A stretch of DNA of 64,000 nucleotides from Enterocytospora artemiae (taxonomy: Eukaryota; Microsporidia): positions 372,001 through 436,000 of the forward strand of contig JASNGC010000002.1 in NCBI GenBank assembly GCA_038659295.1, in the 5' to 3' direction. This document shows, in pieces, positions 18,675 to 29,077 of this stretch. Under the pieces are notes generated by a model. The model was not told the DNA's origin, searched no databases, and saw only the letters and a program-made list of their open reading frames with translations. The stretch's first letter is position 1, and every line of letters starts with the position of its first letter. The position numbers and the translations under genes were made by a program.

Positions 18675-19988
18675 TCAACTCAAAAATCCAATCGATTGGA
18701 TGAGCTTTTCATAAAAGGCAACATCCTCGTTAATCACCTCCGAAAACATATCTAATAAACCCCCCAGTTTCCTACTATTTCTAATCATGTAATCATAGAC
18801 CGTTGTAATTATTATCATGCACTCATTAAGAATTGTTGTAAACTCAGCAATTCTGTAATTATCGACAATAAACTCCATGAATATGGCCACTTCATCTTCA
18901 GATTGATCAAAAAGAAGTCTTTTTAGGCTTCTTTTCTCGTGTAGGTACTTTAGGACAGAGTAAACATGTTCCAGATCATCACAGGCCAAAGCATATCTGA
19001 AGGCCTTCTTATATTCATATCTACCAATCATTCTATCTAGCTTTGTACGTATATTGTTCTTGGGCTTGATTAGTTTGTACTCCAATTCTTCTTCATAATG
19101 GTTAAGTTTGATGTGCTTCGAACTTTCCTGGAGCTTGGGCTCAGATTTTTTTGGAACACTAAATATCTGGCCATTTGTTGATGTTATGAATGGCTGTTCA
19201 TTGAGGAATGTAAAGCTAGATAATGGGATGCTAAGCTTGTAACTATTAATGTTCGTCAGCTTCAGTGTCCATGATTTAAAATAGCCATCCAATGACGATG
19301 TATACAACAGGTTTTTAAATATACACATCTTGGTTATTGGTTTTGTGTGGCATATTTTAGTTATTAAATTCCATGTAGATAGATCCAAAATATTGATGGT
19401 ATTCTTCACAACATAAACAATACTAGACCCCTTACAGATCATATCCTCAATCCCACACTCATTGAACGGACTTCTGTAAATCTCCTCATAAGTTTCAAGA
19501 CAAATTCCAAAAATGGTATCTGAAGCCACATACAAGACATTCTCGATAATATCTGCAGCAACGATTGGGGATTTTACATTTATTTGTTTGAATGGAGATG
19601 ATTCTGCAGTATTGTAAAAGTAAATTAGGCCATCTAGCCCTGTCGTTATTAGTGAACCTTTCCAAAATTTTATTGATGTAACCGCACCCGAATGGTCAGA
19701 AAATTTACAAACACACGTTTTATTTGTTGTATATGCATTAACATCTCCAGAGTTCGTCCCCACATAAATCAAGCTGCTATCTACATGAACTTTTGTAATT
19801 TTTGATTCCAATGTGGCCAATCTGCGCAAAGCCCTATGTTTCATCAAAAACAGCTCATTCTTTGAGGTAAATACCATACGCTCATTCAACGAAGAGACCG
19901 TATCGATCTGAAACTCATGCTTGAAATGTTCTTGGAAAGTATGGTCAGTCGTGGATTTTAATTGATAATTCCGGCATTCCAAGAGCAT
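18675..19988 (-). CDS. UTP15: UTP15-like SSU processome WD40 protein
   Basis: 437 residues from the ATG at 19988, preceded by ACCCAAAA. Residues 30-300 are weak WD40 repeats (for example LIYVGTNSGDVNAYTT, AVTSIKFWKGSLITTGLDGLIYFYN). The C-terminal 110 residues match the UTP15 C-terminal domain: RTKLDRMIGRYEYKKAFRYAL, then VYSVLKYLHEKRSLKRLLF and the helix EVAIFMEFIVDNYR. UTP15 is in the t-UTP/UtpA complex and links rDNA transcription with 18S pre-rRNA processing in the nucleolus. It is shorter than yeast UTP15 (about 510). Confidence 0.85.
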   Translation of the reverse strand: MLLECRNYQLKSTTDHTFQEHFKHEFQIDTVSSLNERMVFTSKNELFLMKHRALRRLATLESKITKVHVDSSLIYVGTNSGDVNAYTTNKTCVCKFSDHSGAVTSIKFWKGSLITTGLDGLIYFYNTAESSPFKQINVKSPIVAADIIENVLYVASDTIFGICLETYEEIYRSPFNECGIEDMICKGSSIVYVVKNTINILDLSTWNLITKICHTKPITKMCIFKNLLYTSSLDGYFKSWTLKLTNINSYKLSIPLSSFTFLNEQPFITSTNGQIFSVPKKSEPKLQESSKHIKLNHYEEELEYKLIKPKNNIRTKLDRMIGRYEYKKAFRYALACDDLEHVYSVLKYLHEKRSLKRLLFDQSEDEVAIFMEFIVDNYRIAEFTTILNECMIIITTVYDYMIRNSRKLGGLLDMFSEVINEDVAFYEKLIQSIGFLS

Positions 19989-20308
19989 TTTTGGGTGAAA
20001 AATTTTATTGAAAAGAATTACAACAACCATATTTTAATGATGTTTAAAATATGTTATTCTGTGAGGCAAGGCAGACCAGTCTGCTCAAAAATCTTTACAG
20101 ACACAGGCTGTATGGTTAGTGGGTTATTTTGTTGCTCCTTCACAAAGATATCATAGGTAATTCCTTAATTTTATCTGCAGACCAAGCCATCTAGACTGAG
20201 TTTATAAAACATAATGGCATCAGATATTCTACCCAGCCTCAACATAATAATTTTTACTCAGCCGGCCCTTTTATTTTTTCAGTCATGCATCATTTCTAAC
20301 CCCAAGCT
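19989..20308. other. divergent intergenic gap with an interrupted short frame
   Basis: Between UTP15 and CDC27. The reverse strand has an ATG at 20190 and an open tail ending at a TAA at 20054; the two are in frames one base apart, joined if the GG pair at 20156-20157 were three bases. The predicted product would be about 45 residues, with a tail containing SVKIFEQTGLPCLTE. Codon-position bias is weak, so I do not call a gene. Confidence 0.25.
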
Positions 20309-21700
20309 ATGGAAACAATTCAAAAAATTGAAAAATGCTATAGATACCGCGACCTGGAAACTTCGATTTTTTTGAGTTCTTTTTATTTTCCACAATACAC
20401 TCTTTTGACGGGAATACTACTGTATGAAAATGGTGAATATACCAGGGCAATAAAGATTCTGTCCAGACTGAACACATTCACTTCTGTATTTTATGAGGTG
20501 TTATGCCTAAAAAAGCTTAAGAGGTACGCATTGGCTATGGAGCGATTATTAATAATCTATTCAAGTAACTGTTCGGTAGATATATCACCATTTCAATTCA
20601 TGGAGAGATTCATTGTCAATTGTGACGACGTTGAATATTTCGATGACTTAGCTGCCTCCCTCTCAGTCCACATGGGAAATATTGATGGGGCAATTCAGAA
20701 GTCCAGAAAATCATTCTTTAAGAGTCCATTGCTTAATTCTACAGAAATCCTATTTGGAGAGAAAGTCATTATTGAACCCATTAATGACTTGGCATTGGAT
20801 ATAGTTTACCAATACTACAGAGATTTGCTATCTCTCTATAGCTTTGATAGTTCTGTCGACCAGAAGTTGGTGTTGAAGTATTCTGAAAACACATCCGGGA
20901 TTTGGATGTATTTCATTTCGAAAATGGCATCGTTTAAAATTCGGTACAACTCTGAGGATACTGGGCTCGATATGTTTTCCCAACTGAGACAAAAGGACTC
21001 TTCGTTCATAAGAGAGATGGATGCTTATTCCTCGGGACTATGGAAGTCAAAAAAGACAAACATTTTAGGGCTTTTGGCAAGAGAGCTGTCTGAAAGCCAT
21101 CCGAACCATTTCCAAACTTGGATTGTTATAGGCAACTACTATTCAGCAAAAAATAAATCATCGATGTCCATAAAGTCACTCTTAAGGAGCAATGAAATAT
21201 TGGAAAATCCACATACATATACTCTACTGGGATTTGAGTTTAGCCTGAAGAGTCACTACAGGCAAGCTATGGCATTTTTCCAAACATCTATCAAGATGTC
21301 TAAAAACAATGATAAGGCATACTTGGGATTGGCACTCATTTCCACAGAGATTCAAAGATATACCGATGCAGAGTCCAACTTCCTCAAGGCTCTCCAGCTC
21401 AACCCCTACAACATGTCGATCAAGGCCCATCTGATCAGATTTTATGTAAGAAATAAAGAATTGGAAACTGCATTAAAGTACTTCAAAACATTTATGGGGA
21501 TGGAGTATGGTCTTCATAAGGTGGTTGAGTGTGTTATAAAACAGTCTGGGGGCTTCTCCGAATTGCAGGATTTGATGATAATTGAGTTTTCCGAGATTCT
21601 TTATTCTCTTGGGCTGAAAAGTGATGCAATGAAAATCCTAAGCTGTGTGGAAAGCAGAACAAGCTCTTACTTTGCCAAGAAATGTCTAATTGAACAGTAG
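20309..21700 (+). CDS. CDC27: anaphase-promoting complex subunit 3 (TPR scaffold)
   Basis: 463 residues; ATG at 20309 follows ACCCCAAGCT. The N-terminal TPR half begins METIQKIEKCYRYRDLETSIFLSSFY. The centre has the signature of APC3: REMDAYSSGLWKSKK, then ARELSESHPNHFQTWIVIGNYYS, ENPHTYTLLGFEFSLKSHYRQAM and AYLGLALISTEIQRYTDAE. At least six TPRs are visible. APC3 forms a homodimer that binds the IR tails of CDC20/CDH1 and APC10. The usual long disordered loop between the N- and C-terminal repeats is missing, explaining the short length (yeast 758). Confidence 0.9.
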   Translation: METIQKIEKCYRYRDLETSIFLSSFYFPQYTLLTGILLYENGEYTRAIKILSRLNTFTSVFYEVLCLKKLKRYALAMERLLIIYSSNCSVDISPFQFMERFIVNCDDVEYFDDLAASLSVHMGNIDGAIQKSRKSFFKSPLLNSTEILFGEKVIIEPINDLALDIVYQYYRDLLSLYSFDSSVDQKLVLKYSENTSGIWMYFISKMASFKIRYNSEDTGLDMFSQLRQKDSSFIREMDAYSSGLWKSKKTNILGLLARELSESHPNHFQTWIVIGNYYSAKNKSSMSIKSLLRSNEILENPHTYTLLGFEFSLKSHYRQAMAFFQTSIKMSKNNDKAYLGLALISTEIQRYTDAESNFLKALQLNPYNMSIKAHLIRFYVRNKELETALKYFKTFMGMEYGLHKVVECVIKQSGGFSELQDLMIIEFSEILYSLGLKSDAMKILSCVESRTSSYFAKKCLIEQ

Positions 21701-21837
21701 CCTATATTTGGCCATTTGTTCCATTGTCTCATCAGTGTCCTAAATAAATTACTTTGCGGTAAAAACTTGTTATGACAAATGCAGCACCAGGCAGGGCTTT
21801 TAATTAACTAAATACTCTTTTAAATTGTTTTGATTAT

Positions 21838-24800
21838 TTATTCAGGAAGTTTTAGGTGGGAATCTGGCTTCAACCATAACCTGTACATTTTTATACAGAT
21901 TTTTGGCAAAATCGCAACCATTATTACACATAAAATCATGATCGTATTACTTGAAGAAAAGAACCTGCGCTCAATCCTTAACTCACTAAAGAACGGTGAC
22001 ATCAGAATAAAGAAGACCATTGATCCCAGTATTATTGATATCCCTCTAAATGTTGGTCTTTCCAAGGTTAGAAAAACCATTAAAAACTCATTCAAAACAA
22101 GTGACACAAATGCACATACTGAAAAAAGATGGAATTCAGCCAAAAATAACTTTAGGATAATTACCATGGCAGCGCCCTGGAAAAAACTATTTAGGTTTGA
22201 ACTGACAAACTCCTTGATGCTTAAGAGCTTTCTTTCCCTCAACTCAAGGTATAACTCGGGATAGGCCTTCGCAGTCTTGTCATTAATGTCTTTAGAATTC
22301 ATTATTGATAGTAATGGTGCAAATGTAAAGCAAATAAATAAGCTGGGAAGTCGACGCTGAAGAATACTAATAGGAATATAGTAAATCAGTGCACAAAAAA
22401 CCCCTTGTACAACACACAGAATCGTCCCTCTGTGGATAATAATGTGGGCCAGGCTGGAACTATTCTTATAGCATTTTCTCCCGTGAACGAAAAGCAGATC
22501 TGTAAGAAGGCAGAATTTCTTCAACGAGAAATCTGCAGCCAGAGATGCCTGGTTGCCCTCTTTTCCTTCGATTCCCACACCAACATCTGCTTCTGTAATC
22601 ATGGACACATCGTTTCCACCATCTCCAATGCACAAGACAGTTTCTTTGGATATTCTCTTCAAAGTTTCGGCCATAGTGGCCTTCTGGGTTGGCGTATACC
22701 TACAACCAATCACAGCCACAAGATCCTTGGTGGCATCGACAAACTGATGGAGTAGTGAAAAATTCTGCAAGGGCATGTCATTCTGTAAAATAGTTGAAAT
22801 TGAGGCTCCATCAATCACCAAAGAATTGTAAGACTGCTTTTTAAGAATCTCCAACTCCCTCTCTACCTGGAATTTATTGGTGCACTCCTTAATAATCATA
22901 GTTTGATCCTCATTTTGTAGAAGTCTGCTACTTTTTGCAATGCTTATTGCTGTTTCAATTTTATCACCCGTCAGCATCCAGATTTTAATTCCAGAGACCC
23001 TTAGACTTTCAAGTGTTTCCCTCACATTATCCTGCAGCTTATCCTCGACACCTGTTAGTCCGAGAAGATCCAAGGGCTGCAAAGTGGCAGAATCACCTGA
23101 AGAGAAAATAGAGCCGTCCTCAAGTCTTTTTTGAACCTTCAATACATTCTCAGACCTGTTTTTAATTGAAAGTTTAGCAACGGAATACTCCTTGTCAAAC
23201 TGCTTGAACTGTGCCCTAGTAAGTACCTTTCTTCCAACAATAAGTGTTCTCAAACCATACCTGGCCATTTCGTCAGTTTCCTCTTCAACCCAGTCATTCT
23301 CATTAACAATTTGCTTCATAATGGAATCAGCCCCCTTCATAAAAAACAAATACTCTTTTTCTTTCTGCAGTGGAAGATCAACAAACTCCAAAGACTCGCT
23401 TTTAGATGTCAAATCCAGTAATTCCTCCTTTATCAGGGATATAATGATTCCCATTCTCTTTGTATCACTGCTAAATGGAAATATATGATGGATTTTGTAC
23501 GTCTTTCTCAGAAATCCATGAAACAAGGCGTATTGATCCTCTTCAAAATTAGAATCCGACCTCAAATCATATTCAATAGTCATTGTGTCCCTGTCCCTAA
23601 ATATCAGTTTGACGCCAGAATCCTCGGTATATTTGACAATTGCAATTTCATCCGGGGAAGACGCTTGGTATGAAATCCCATCTTCTGTATCGACGGGAGT
23701 GACATTATGGCAGGTGGAGAGAGCTTCCAGGGTATTAAACACCACTTTATCCAATTTATGTGCCAGGTTTGGCTTGTCGTTGCCACTGGGATCATTCGGC
23801 TTTGTTCTGCATCTAATTTTATGCCCTACACTATTCCTTATACTCGTCCTAATATCTCCGGAATTTGACTCGTCATACAGAACCATTCCCAAGTGCAACT
23901 TTTTTAATTCCATTTCATTCTTTGTAAGAGTCCCGGTCTTATCAGACAGCACATAGCTAATTCTCCCCAATTCTTCTTGGATTGATGAGGTTCTGATCAA
24001 AATGTCGGACTGCAAATTTCTTGTGTAAACAAACCTTGCGAAGTTAATCGTCACCTTCAAGCTTATAGGAATCACATAACTGAACAGAATCAGAAATCTC
24101 AGAAAAATTATTCCGGTATTTGGTTGAAAGGATTTAGAACGCAAAAAGGTAAACCCCAGGGAAAACATTGCGGAGAACATCGCAAGAATTACAACAAAAA
24201 AGTCAAGCTCCTTATCGATAATACCAAATTTGGATCTCGGTGCATAGGTGTTTTGCTTGGACTTAGTATTGTTTCCGGTGTATATCACGATAGCTAACAC
24301 ATCACAGGTTGATATGACTGTATCTGCCCAGATTGTATTTTCAACCTCCACGGGTGCAATAATAGTATTTGCTTTCGATACAGGTGGAGACAAATTAGCT
24401 GGCGTGTTGTTGTTGGACTCAACTTTATCTTCACATTCCCCTTTATACTCCAAAGTTCCTGTGAATTCGTATATCTCCTTATTTGGCTCCTCTACGCGAG
24501 CAACCAACTCATCCTCTACATCTATGTTCCTAGAAATTACTTCCCTACGCTTCCAATCAGTCTCCCCATCCAACTGGTCTGTCCTAATGAACACCTCACC
24601 AGAATTCTCAGTCGATTTTAATAGAATACAATCTGCCGGCACCCTCTCCCCTTTCTTAATTAAAATAACATCTCCTGCTTTTATGTTTGCCGATGTAACA
24701 GAGGTTGTGACATACGGAAATACCACAGATCCGACAGAAAGATTATTCATGGATGTGTTTGTAGAGGAGTTTACAGACATGGCCGATCCCATAGCATTTG

Positions 24801-25500
24801 GAAGATTTACAGCACTCCTCAACCCTGGCGGAGACCGAGGTCTCATGGAAGATACATCAGAGGGCCTAACTGCTTTGGCCTCCTCAGACATATCTACAAC
24901 AATGCTTTTGGAAGGGCTCAGCTCTGACGACATACACGTTTTCTTCATAGTCTTTGAAACCACAAGCTTTTGATATTCGCCAGAATTACATAAATTGTCT
25001 CTCTTGTGGCGATTGTAGTCGTCAACCCCCTCATTTATCATGGAAATGAATAGCACAAATAGGAAGGGGATTACACTGCTAGCTACAGAGGATACTGCCA
25101 ATTCTTTTTTGAACTGAAGGACCATGATAAAGAAAAAGTAAATTGACGATGCAAACTTAAATTGCTGGCACGTGACGTAGAACAAAAAGTTGTACTTTGT
25201 ATATTTTGTGTTTACAATCTTATTTGTGGTTGACTTGTCTGGCGAAAACGAAGAGATCGATATGGTCTTAACTCTGTTTTCTGCAAGTTCCTTTTCTCCA
25301 TTATCATATTCAGATATCTTCGGAACTATAGATATGTCTGGTTGAATATTAACTGCCTGAAGATTCTGTGTAAAAGATACGTCAATTCCATTCTCCTTGG
25401 TGTCTAATTCCTCATCGAAACCAGTGGCATCTCCACCTTGGGTGCCGCTATTGTTGCTGGCATCCGTTGAATTCTGCTTTTTAACTATGTTCTCACTCAT
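21838..25500 (-). CDS. NEO1: P4-type phospholipid-translocating ATPase, NEO1/ATP9 class
   Basis: 1220 residues from the ATG at 25500 (preceded by ACCCTCCA). Hallmarks: DQLDGETDWKRR in the actuator loop, PISL in TM4 (VIPISLKVTINF), phosphorylated Asp in SDKTGTLTKNEM near residue 518, then KLHLG as in Neo1/ATP9, nucleotide-binding KGAD, hinge MLTGDK and GDGGNDVSMI. Ten membrane spans fit the hydrophobic segments. N-terminal 110 residues and a Ser/Asn-rich insert (about 195-270) are extra. NEO1-class flippases act in Golgi and endosomes without a CDC50 partner. They move phosphatidylserine and phosphatidylethanolamine to the cytosolic face. Confidence 0.93.
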   Translation of the reverse strand: MSENIVKKQNSTDASNNSGTQGGDATGFDEELDTKENGIDVSFTQNLQAVNIQPDISIVPKISEYDNGEKELAENRVKTISISSFSPDKSTTNKIVNTKYTKYNFLFYVTCQQFKFASSIYFFFIMVLQFKKELAVSSVASSVIPFLFVLFISMINEGVDDYNRHKRDNLCNSGEYQKLVVSKTMKKTCMSSELSPSKSIVVDMSEEAKAVRPSDVSSMRPRSPPGLRSAVNLPNAMGSAMSVNSSTNTSMNNLSVGSVVFPYVTTSVTSANIKAGDVILIKKGERVPADCILLKSTENSGEVFIRTDQLDGETDWKRREVISRNIDVEDELVARVEEPNKEIYEFTGTLEYKGECEDKVESNNNTPANLSPPVSKANTIIAPVEVENTIWADTVISTCDVLAIVIYTGNNTKSKQNTYAPRSKFGIIDKELDFFVVILAMFSAMFSLGFTFLRSKSFQPNTGIIFLRFLILFSYVIPISLKVTINFARFVYTRNLQSDILIRTSSIQEELGRISYVLSDKTGTLTKNEMELKKLHLGMVLYDESNSGDIRTSIRNSVGHKIRCRTKPNDPSGNDKPNLAHKLDKVVFNTLEALSTCHNVTPVDTEDGISYQASSPDEIAIVKYTEDSGVKLIFRDRDTMTIEYDLRSDSNFEEDQYALFHGFLRKTYKIHHIFPFSSDTKRMGIIISLIKEELLDLTSKSESLEFVDLPLQKEKEYLFFMKGADSIMKQIVNENDWVEEETDEMARYGLRTLIVGRKVLTRAQFKQFDKEYSVAKLSIKNRSENVLKVQKRLEDGSIFSSGDSATLQPLDLLGLTGVEDKLQDNVRETLESLRVSGIKIWMLTGDKIETAISIAKSSRLLQNEDQTMIIKECTNKFQVERELEILKKQSYNSLVIDGASISTILQNDMPLQNFSLLHQFVDATKDLVAVIGCRYTPTQKATMAETLKRISKETVLCIGDGGNDVSMITEADVGVGIEGKEGNQASLAADFSLKKFCLLTDLLFVHGRKCYKNSSSLAHIIIHRGTILCVVQGVFCALIYYIPISILQRRLPSLFICFTFAPLLSIMNSKDINDKTAKAYPELYLELRERKLLSIKEFVSSNLNSFFQGAAMVIILKLFLAEFHLFSVCAFVSLVLNEFLMVFLTLERPTFRGISIILGSMVFFILMSPFFSELRIERRFFSSSNTIMILCVIMVAILPKICIKMYRLWLKPDSHLKLPE

Positions 25501-25958
25501 TGGAGGGTTACATTTCAAAACTGATTTATTTCTTTAAGGGGCACACAAAAACCGATGTTTCAAGGGAATGCTCAATAAACAAAAGGAGCATCCAAATTTG
25601 GAAAATCAAGCGATCAATATACTGTTAAATAGGAGATGGGTTGGGCACCTATTATTACGAAAAGTAAATAAATGTCTTAGCCATACATTTTTCTCTAAAC
25701 TAGATATTCTAAAGTTACAATCAGGTGGACTGAACATGAAACAATAGGTTTTGAATCGGATAAAACAGGTATTGTAGTTACTCGAGCTGGTTCATCAACA
25801 AACCAGACCTCTCTGTTATGGAAGGTTGGAGATGTCCTAGATAAAGAAATAAATGGGTGATTAAGTAAATGAATATGGGAATTATATCTTCTCTGTATCT
25901 CTCTGGTCTTAGGCCACAACTAAAACTGCTTTTATCAATTTTTTCTTTATTGTGCCCC
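25501..25958. other. divergent intergenic gap with an interrupted frame
   Basis: Head-to-head spacer between the flippase and the next forward gene. On the forward strand an ATG frame runs 25568-25747 (59 codons), and an adjacent frame is open 25699-25860 without a start; about 36 of 51 codons of the latter begin with a purine. One extra A in the AAA at 25711-25713 would fuse them into a product of about 97 residues. Its end, LLWKVGDVLDKEING, looks like the G-D-x-x-L-x-x-N-G edge of a PDZ fold. Could be a relic or chance. Confidence 0.25.
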
Positions 25959-28646
25959 ATGGAACAAGAAATGCTTGACAGGATTTCAAGCAAAGGGTAT
26001 AACAGAGCAACCCCGGTTTCGGAGGATGACATGAATGCAATAAAAAATATTCTTACACAGCAAACAGTAAGCTGCTCCAATGTTAAAATGTATAACCAGG
26101 AGGATAGTCAAATAGTTTATCTAGTAACTTTAAAGTCCTGTTGCCTTTCAATAATACAGCAGATGCTCATTAATGGAGTTAAGCTGCCTGACTACATCCT
26201 AGATGCTGTCACTGACTTACTCTTTGAGAACAGAAGATTACCCATAGGATTGAATGCTACTATAGAATCTCAGAGGATAGAAAATGATATTTTCGAGTCG
26301 GTTGTTGAAATACTATATTTTACAGAATTCATAAGTGATAAGCTGGTGAAGTTCCTGTCGAATGTGAGTGTTGCAAATGAAATTTCTGTCAACCTGGCTC
26401 CATTGGTTAACTGCCAATACAAATCGTATGAACTGAGTGTTTTACATTCCTTGGATTTGGGGCCTGTGCTAGTCAGCTTCATTGAATCCTACAAAACTAA
26501 AATCAATCGAATAGTAAAGCAGTTCATCATCAACAAACTAATTTCCAAGATCCAAACGGGAAACAAGCAGGCAATATACTCCATATTCTTTGCGATCAAT
26601 GAAGAGCCACACGACGAATTGCTAGAGTATGAGGAGTTTGAATGTGAGGAGTATGTGGGATTTATATGTTCTCTGATTCACGACCTACATTCTGCAGATT
26701 TGGGATTCTCAAGGCTACAGAAATATTTTGATCGGCTGGAGGTAGTTTTAAACAAGCTAATCAATTATTTCAGGATGGATCATAAAAACATCCGTCCAAA
26801 GGATGAACACACCATATTTTTTATTTTAGAGGCCATGAACAAACTGATTAGATACAAGCGCAAGTACTTTTACAAGTTTGTAGGGCTGTTGCAGAATATA
26901 TTAAGGTACAATGCAGGACGTTTTATTAAAGGGGTTGTGTATGAAATCTTGAGCCAATTTCTACACGATAACGAGGTATTTATCGAAAAAATAGTGGACT
27001 GCAAGAAGGAATTGGACTCAGAAATATCAAAAAAGGACTACTTCTTGATGCCAAGACTGATCAAGTTTCTGAATGCATACAGCCTACGGGTTGATAAGGA
27101 AAAAAGAATATTTAGAGTGGGAACCTCTTCGGGAAGTCCGTATTTATCTAACCTCGTAGAAAACGTGGATTACAAAATGTTGGGGCTGCGCTCAGAGGAT
27201 CCTCGGACTGTGATTGAATGCTTTGAAACAGAAGTCTCGATGGATACTATTAAGCTAAATTCAGCACATATTAGGGCTGCAATGATAAAAAATATTGAAG
27301 TTATAAATCAAATTGTCAGCTATCAGCTAAAGAGGAACATTGTGATAGATGATATCTCCATTATAAACATTATCATTTGCACTAAAAATCCGTTGTTTTT
27401 TGAATATGTTAGATTGTTTGATAACTTTTCAAACTTTCTAAATAGTGATGTTTTGGAGAGAATTTCAGACGACTTGCCAGCAGGCCTCAAATGGCTGATG
27501 GACGGCCTGAAGGGCTCCTCCTCCAATGATCAGATCGGCACATGTAGCAATGCTTCTCTAGCCCATTCACCAACCTGTGAAATGTCAGTAGATTTACAAG
27601 GACATATGGTGAACTCCTTGTCGAATACCAGTTTTGATTCTTCTAGTAGTCTTTTACTTTTAAAGAGAAAGCAAGGCTCCAAAGAGTTCGGAGAATTCAT
27701 AATAAGAAACTGCAATTTTTTCAACGAAATCTTGGACTCTAATAGATGGATTCAAAAGAAACTGTTGGAGATTTACAACCTTGTCTTGGACGAGCACATT
27801 GGAAGGTTTGAGATTAAAATAATTCCGGCATCTGGAATTCCAATAGCAGTAGACACTTTGTTTGTTGATGGCTCTGACGAATTTATTACAAACGATTTCT
27901 TTGTAATATTTTCAAAACAACTAATTTACACAAAGTTCTACAAAGATGTAGAAATAGATGATTTTGTGTTAAAAAACCAGTACATCCATAGTGGGTATAC
28001 GGACTATGTAAAGGCCAAGGCAGTTGTGGGCCTGGAGATAAAGGATGATATTCAGTTCTTGAGACGAAATTTAATGGATGTTGATGAGTTGGTTGGGTTT
28101 GTTAAGATTACAGAGGAGGATAAAAGTGTTGAGACTATGGTTACAAACTCAGACAACATTTATGCCAATTTTGGTAGGGAAGATGTGGATTACTTCATGA
28201 AAGTATTCCCACAGGCATCGAAATTGGAAAGATTTATTCTTTTTTTTGGGCTTCGCAAGACTACAAGAGAAATTGAAAATATGATCAAGGATGAAGTTTT
28301 AAAGAACCTAAAGAATGCAAACAAGTTATATTTGGAAATGTGTGTGCTCCAACTTTTCAGGTGTACCGATTTAGATAATATATTGAGAGTATTGGAGAGG
28401 AACTTTGAAGATAAGAGACTTTTAATGAAGCTGAGTCTTCATAATATTTTGAATGGTGGAAGATATTTTTCAAACTCCTTGTTAGAGTTTGCAGAAAAAG
28501 ATGAGAGAAACAAGGCAATATTTCTACTATATTATTTGGGCATTTTGGATAAGGAGGTTGTTTATCAGCTGATTGATAAGAAGTCTGCTATCGATTCACC
28601 AGATATTAAATATCTCGTTGATGATATACAGAACTCCAAATATTAA
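25959..28646 (+). CDS. large helical protein of unknown function
   Basis: 895 residues from the ATG at 25959, which follows GTGCCCC; the open frame extends 30 codons upstream without support. I do not recognise a family. The sequence is almost entirely amphipathic helices, suggesting an alpha-solenoid (HEAT or ARM-like), from about 30 to 560 and again from 760 to the end. A Ser/Asn-rich linker lies at about 535-590. A segment at about 640-720 is richer in beta-type residues. No membrane span, catalytic motif or zinc site is visible. Candidates to test include nucleoporins, UPF2/CNOT-type scaffolds and 90S processome HEAT proteins. Confidence 0.85.
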   Translation: MEQEMLDRISSKGYNRATPVSEDDMNAIKNILTQQTVSCSNVKMYNQEDSQIVYLVTLKSCCLSIIQQMLINGVKLPDYILDAVTDLLFENRRLPIGLNATIESQRIENDIFESVVEILYFTEFISDKLVKFLSNVSVANEISVNLAPLVNCQYKSYELSVLHSLDLGPVLVSFIESYKTKINRIVKQFIINKLISKIQTGNKQAIYSIFFAINEEPHDELLEYEEFECEEYVGFICSLIHDLHSADLGFSRLQKYFDRLEVVLNKLINYFRMDHKNIRPKDEHTIFFILEAMNKLIRYKRKYFYKFVGLLQNILRYNAGRFIKGVVYEILSQFLHDNEVFIEKIVDCKKELDSEISKKDYFLMPRLIKFLNAYSLRVDKEKRIFRVGTSSGSPYLSNLVENVDYKMLGLRSEDPRTVIECFETEVSMDTIKLNSAHIRAAMIKNIEVINQIVSYQLKRNIVIDDISIINIIICTKNPLFFEYVRLFDNFSNFLNSDVLERISDDLPAGLKWLMDGLKGSSSNDQIGTCSNASLAHSPTCEMSVDLQGHMVNSLSNTSFDSSSSLLLLKRKQGSKEFGEFIIRNCNFFNEILDSNRWIQKKLLEIYNLVLDEHIGRFEIKIIPASGIPIAVDTLFVDGSDEFITNDFFVIFSKQLIYTKFYKDVEIDDFVLKNQYIHSGYTDYVKAKAVVGLEIKDDIQFLRRNLMDVDELVGFVKITEEDKSVETMVTNSDNIYANFGREDVDYFMKVFPQASKLERFILFFGLRKTTREIENMIKDEVLKNLKNANKLYLEMCVLQLFRCTDLDNILRVLERNFEDKRLLMKLSLHNILNGGRYFSNSLLEFAEKDERNKAIFLLYYLGILDKEVVYQLIDKKSAIDSPDIKYLVDDIQNSKY

Positions 28647-29077
28647 ATAAATAAGTAATAATATTTGTGTTAAAGTTAGTAGTGCACTTATTAGGATGAA
28701 TTGTTTTACCAGAGTATTATTCATTGAATTCTATAGAGTCCAGATAAGGTTATGCAGTGAGATATACACTATTATTTGTGGTATTATTCCAAGCAAAAGT
28801 GATTTCTTTGTCACTGATTAAGCTTGATAAGATTAAGCTGCTAAAGTCATATTTGTAAGCAAGTATCTACTGGAAAGATCCATACTTGCATGCTAGTTTA
28901 TAATTGTATTGCTTGAAACTCCTCACAAGTTATTTATATCTTGCACTATTCTGAAAACTTCTTTTTTTGGCTAATTCCACATTTATCTTAATTTGCTTTG
29001 TTTTTCATACCTTATCAATGTTTTTATTATTTTCAATACTGGTTTTCACACAAACATTCACTGCAAAGACAGGCCAG
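28647..29077. other. intergenic gap, no supported gene
   Basis: AT-rich spacer before GNA1. It ends in an in-frame hydrophobic stretch that could be read as an N-terminal extension of GNA1 but lacks conservation. GATTAAGCTT and GATTAAGCTG occur as a short tandem near 28815-28840. Nothing else recognised. Confidence 0.35.
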
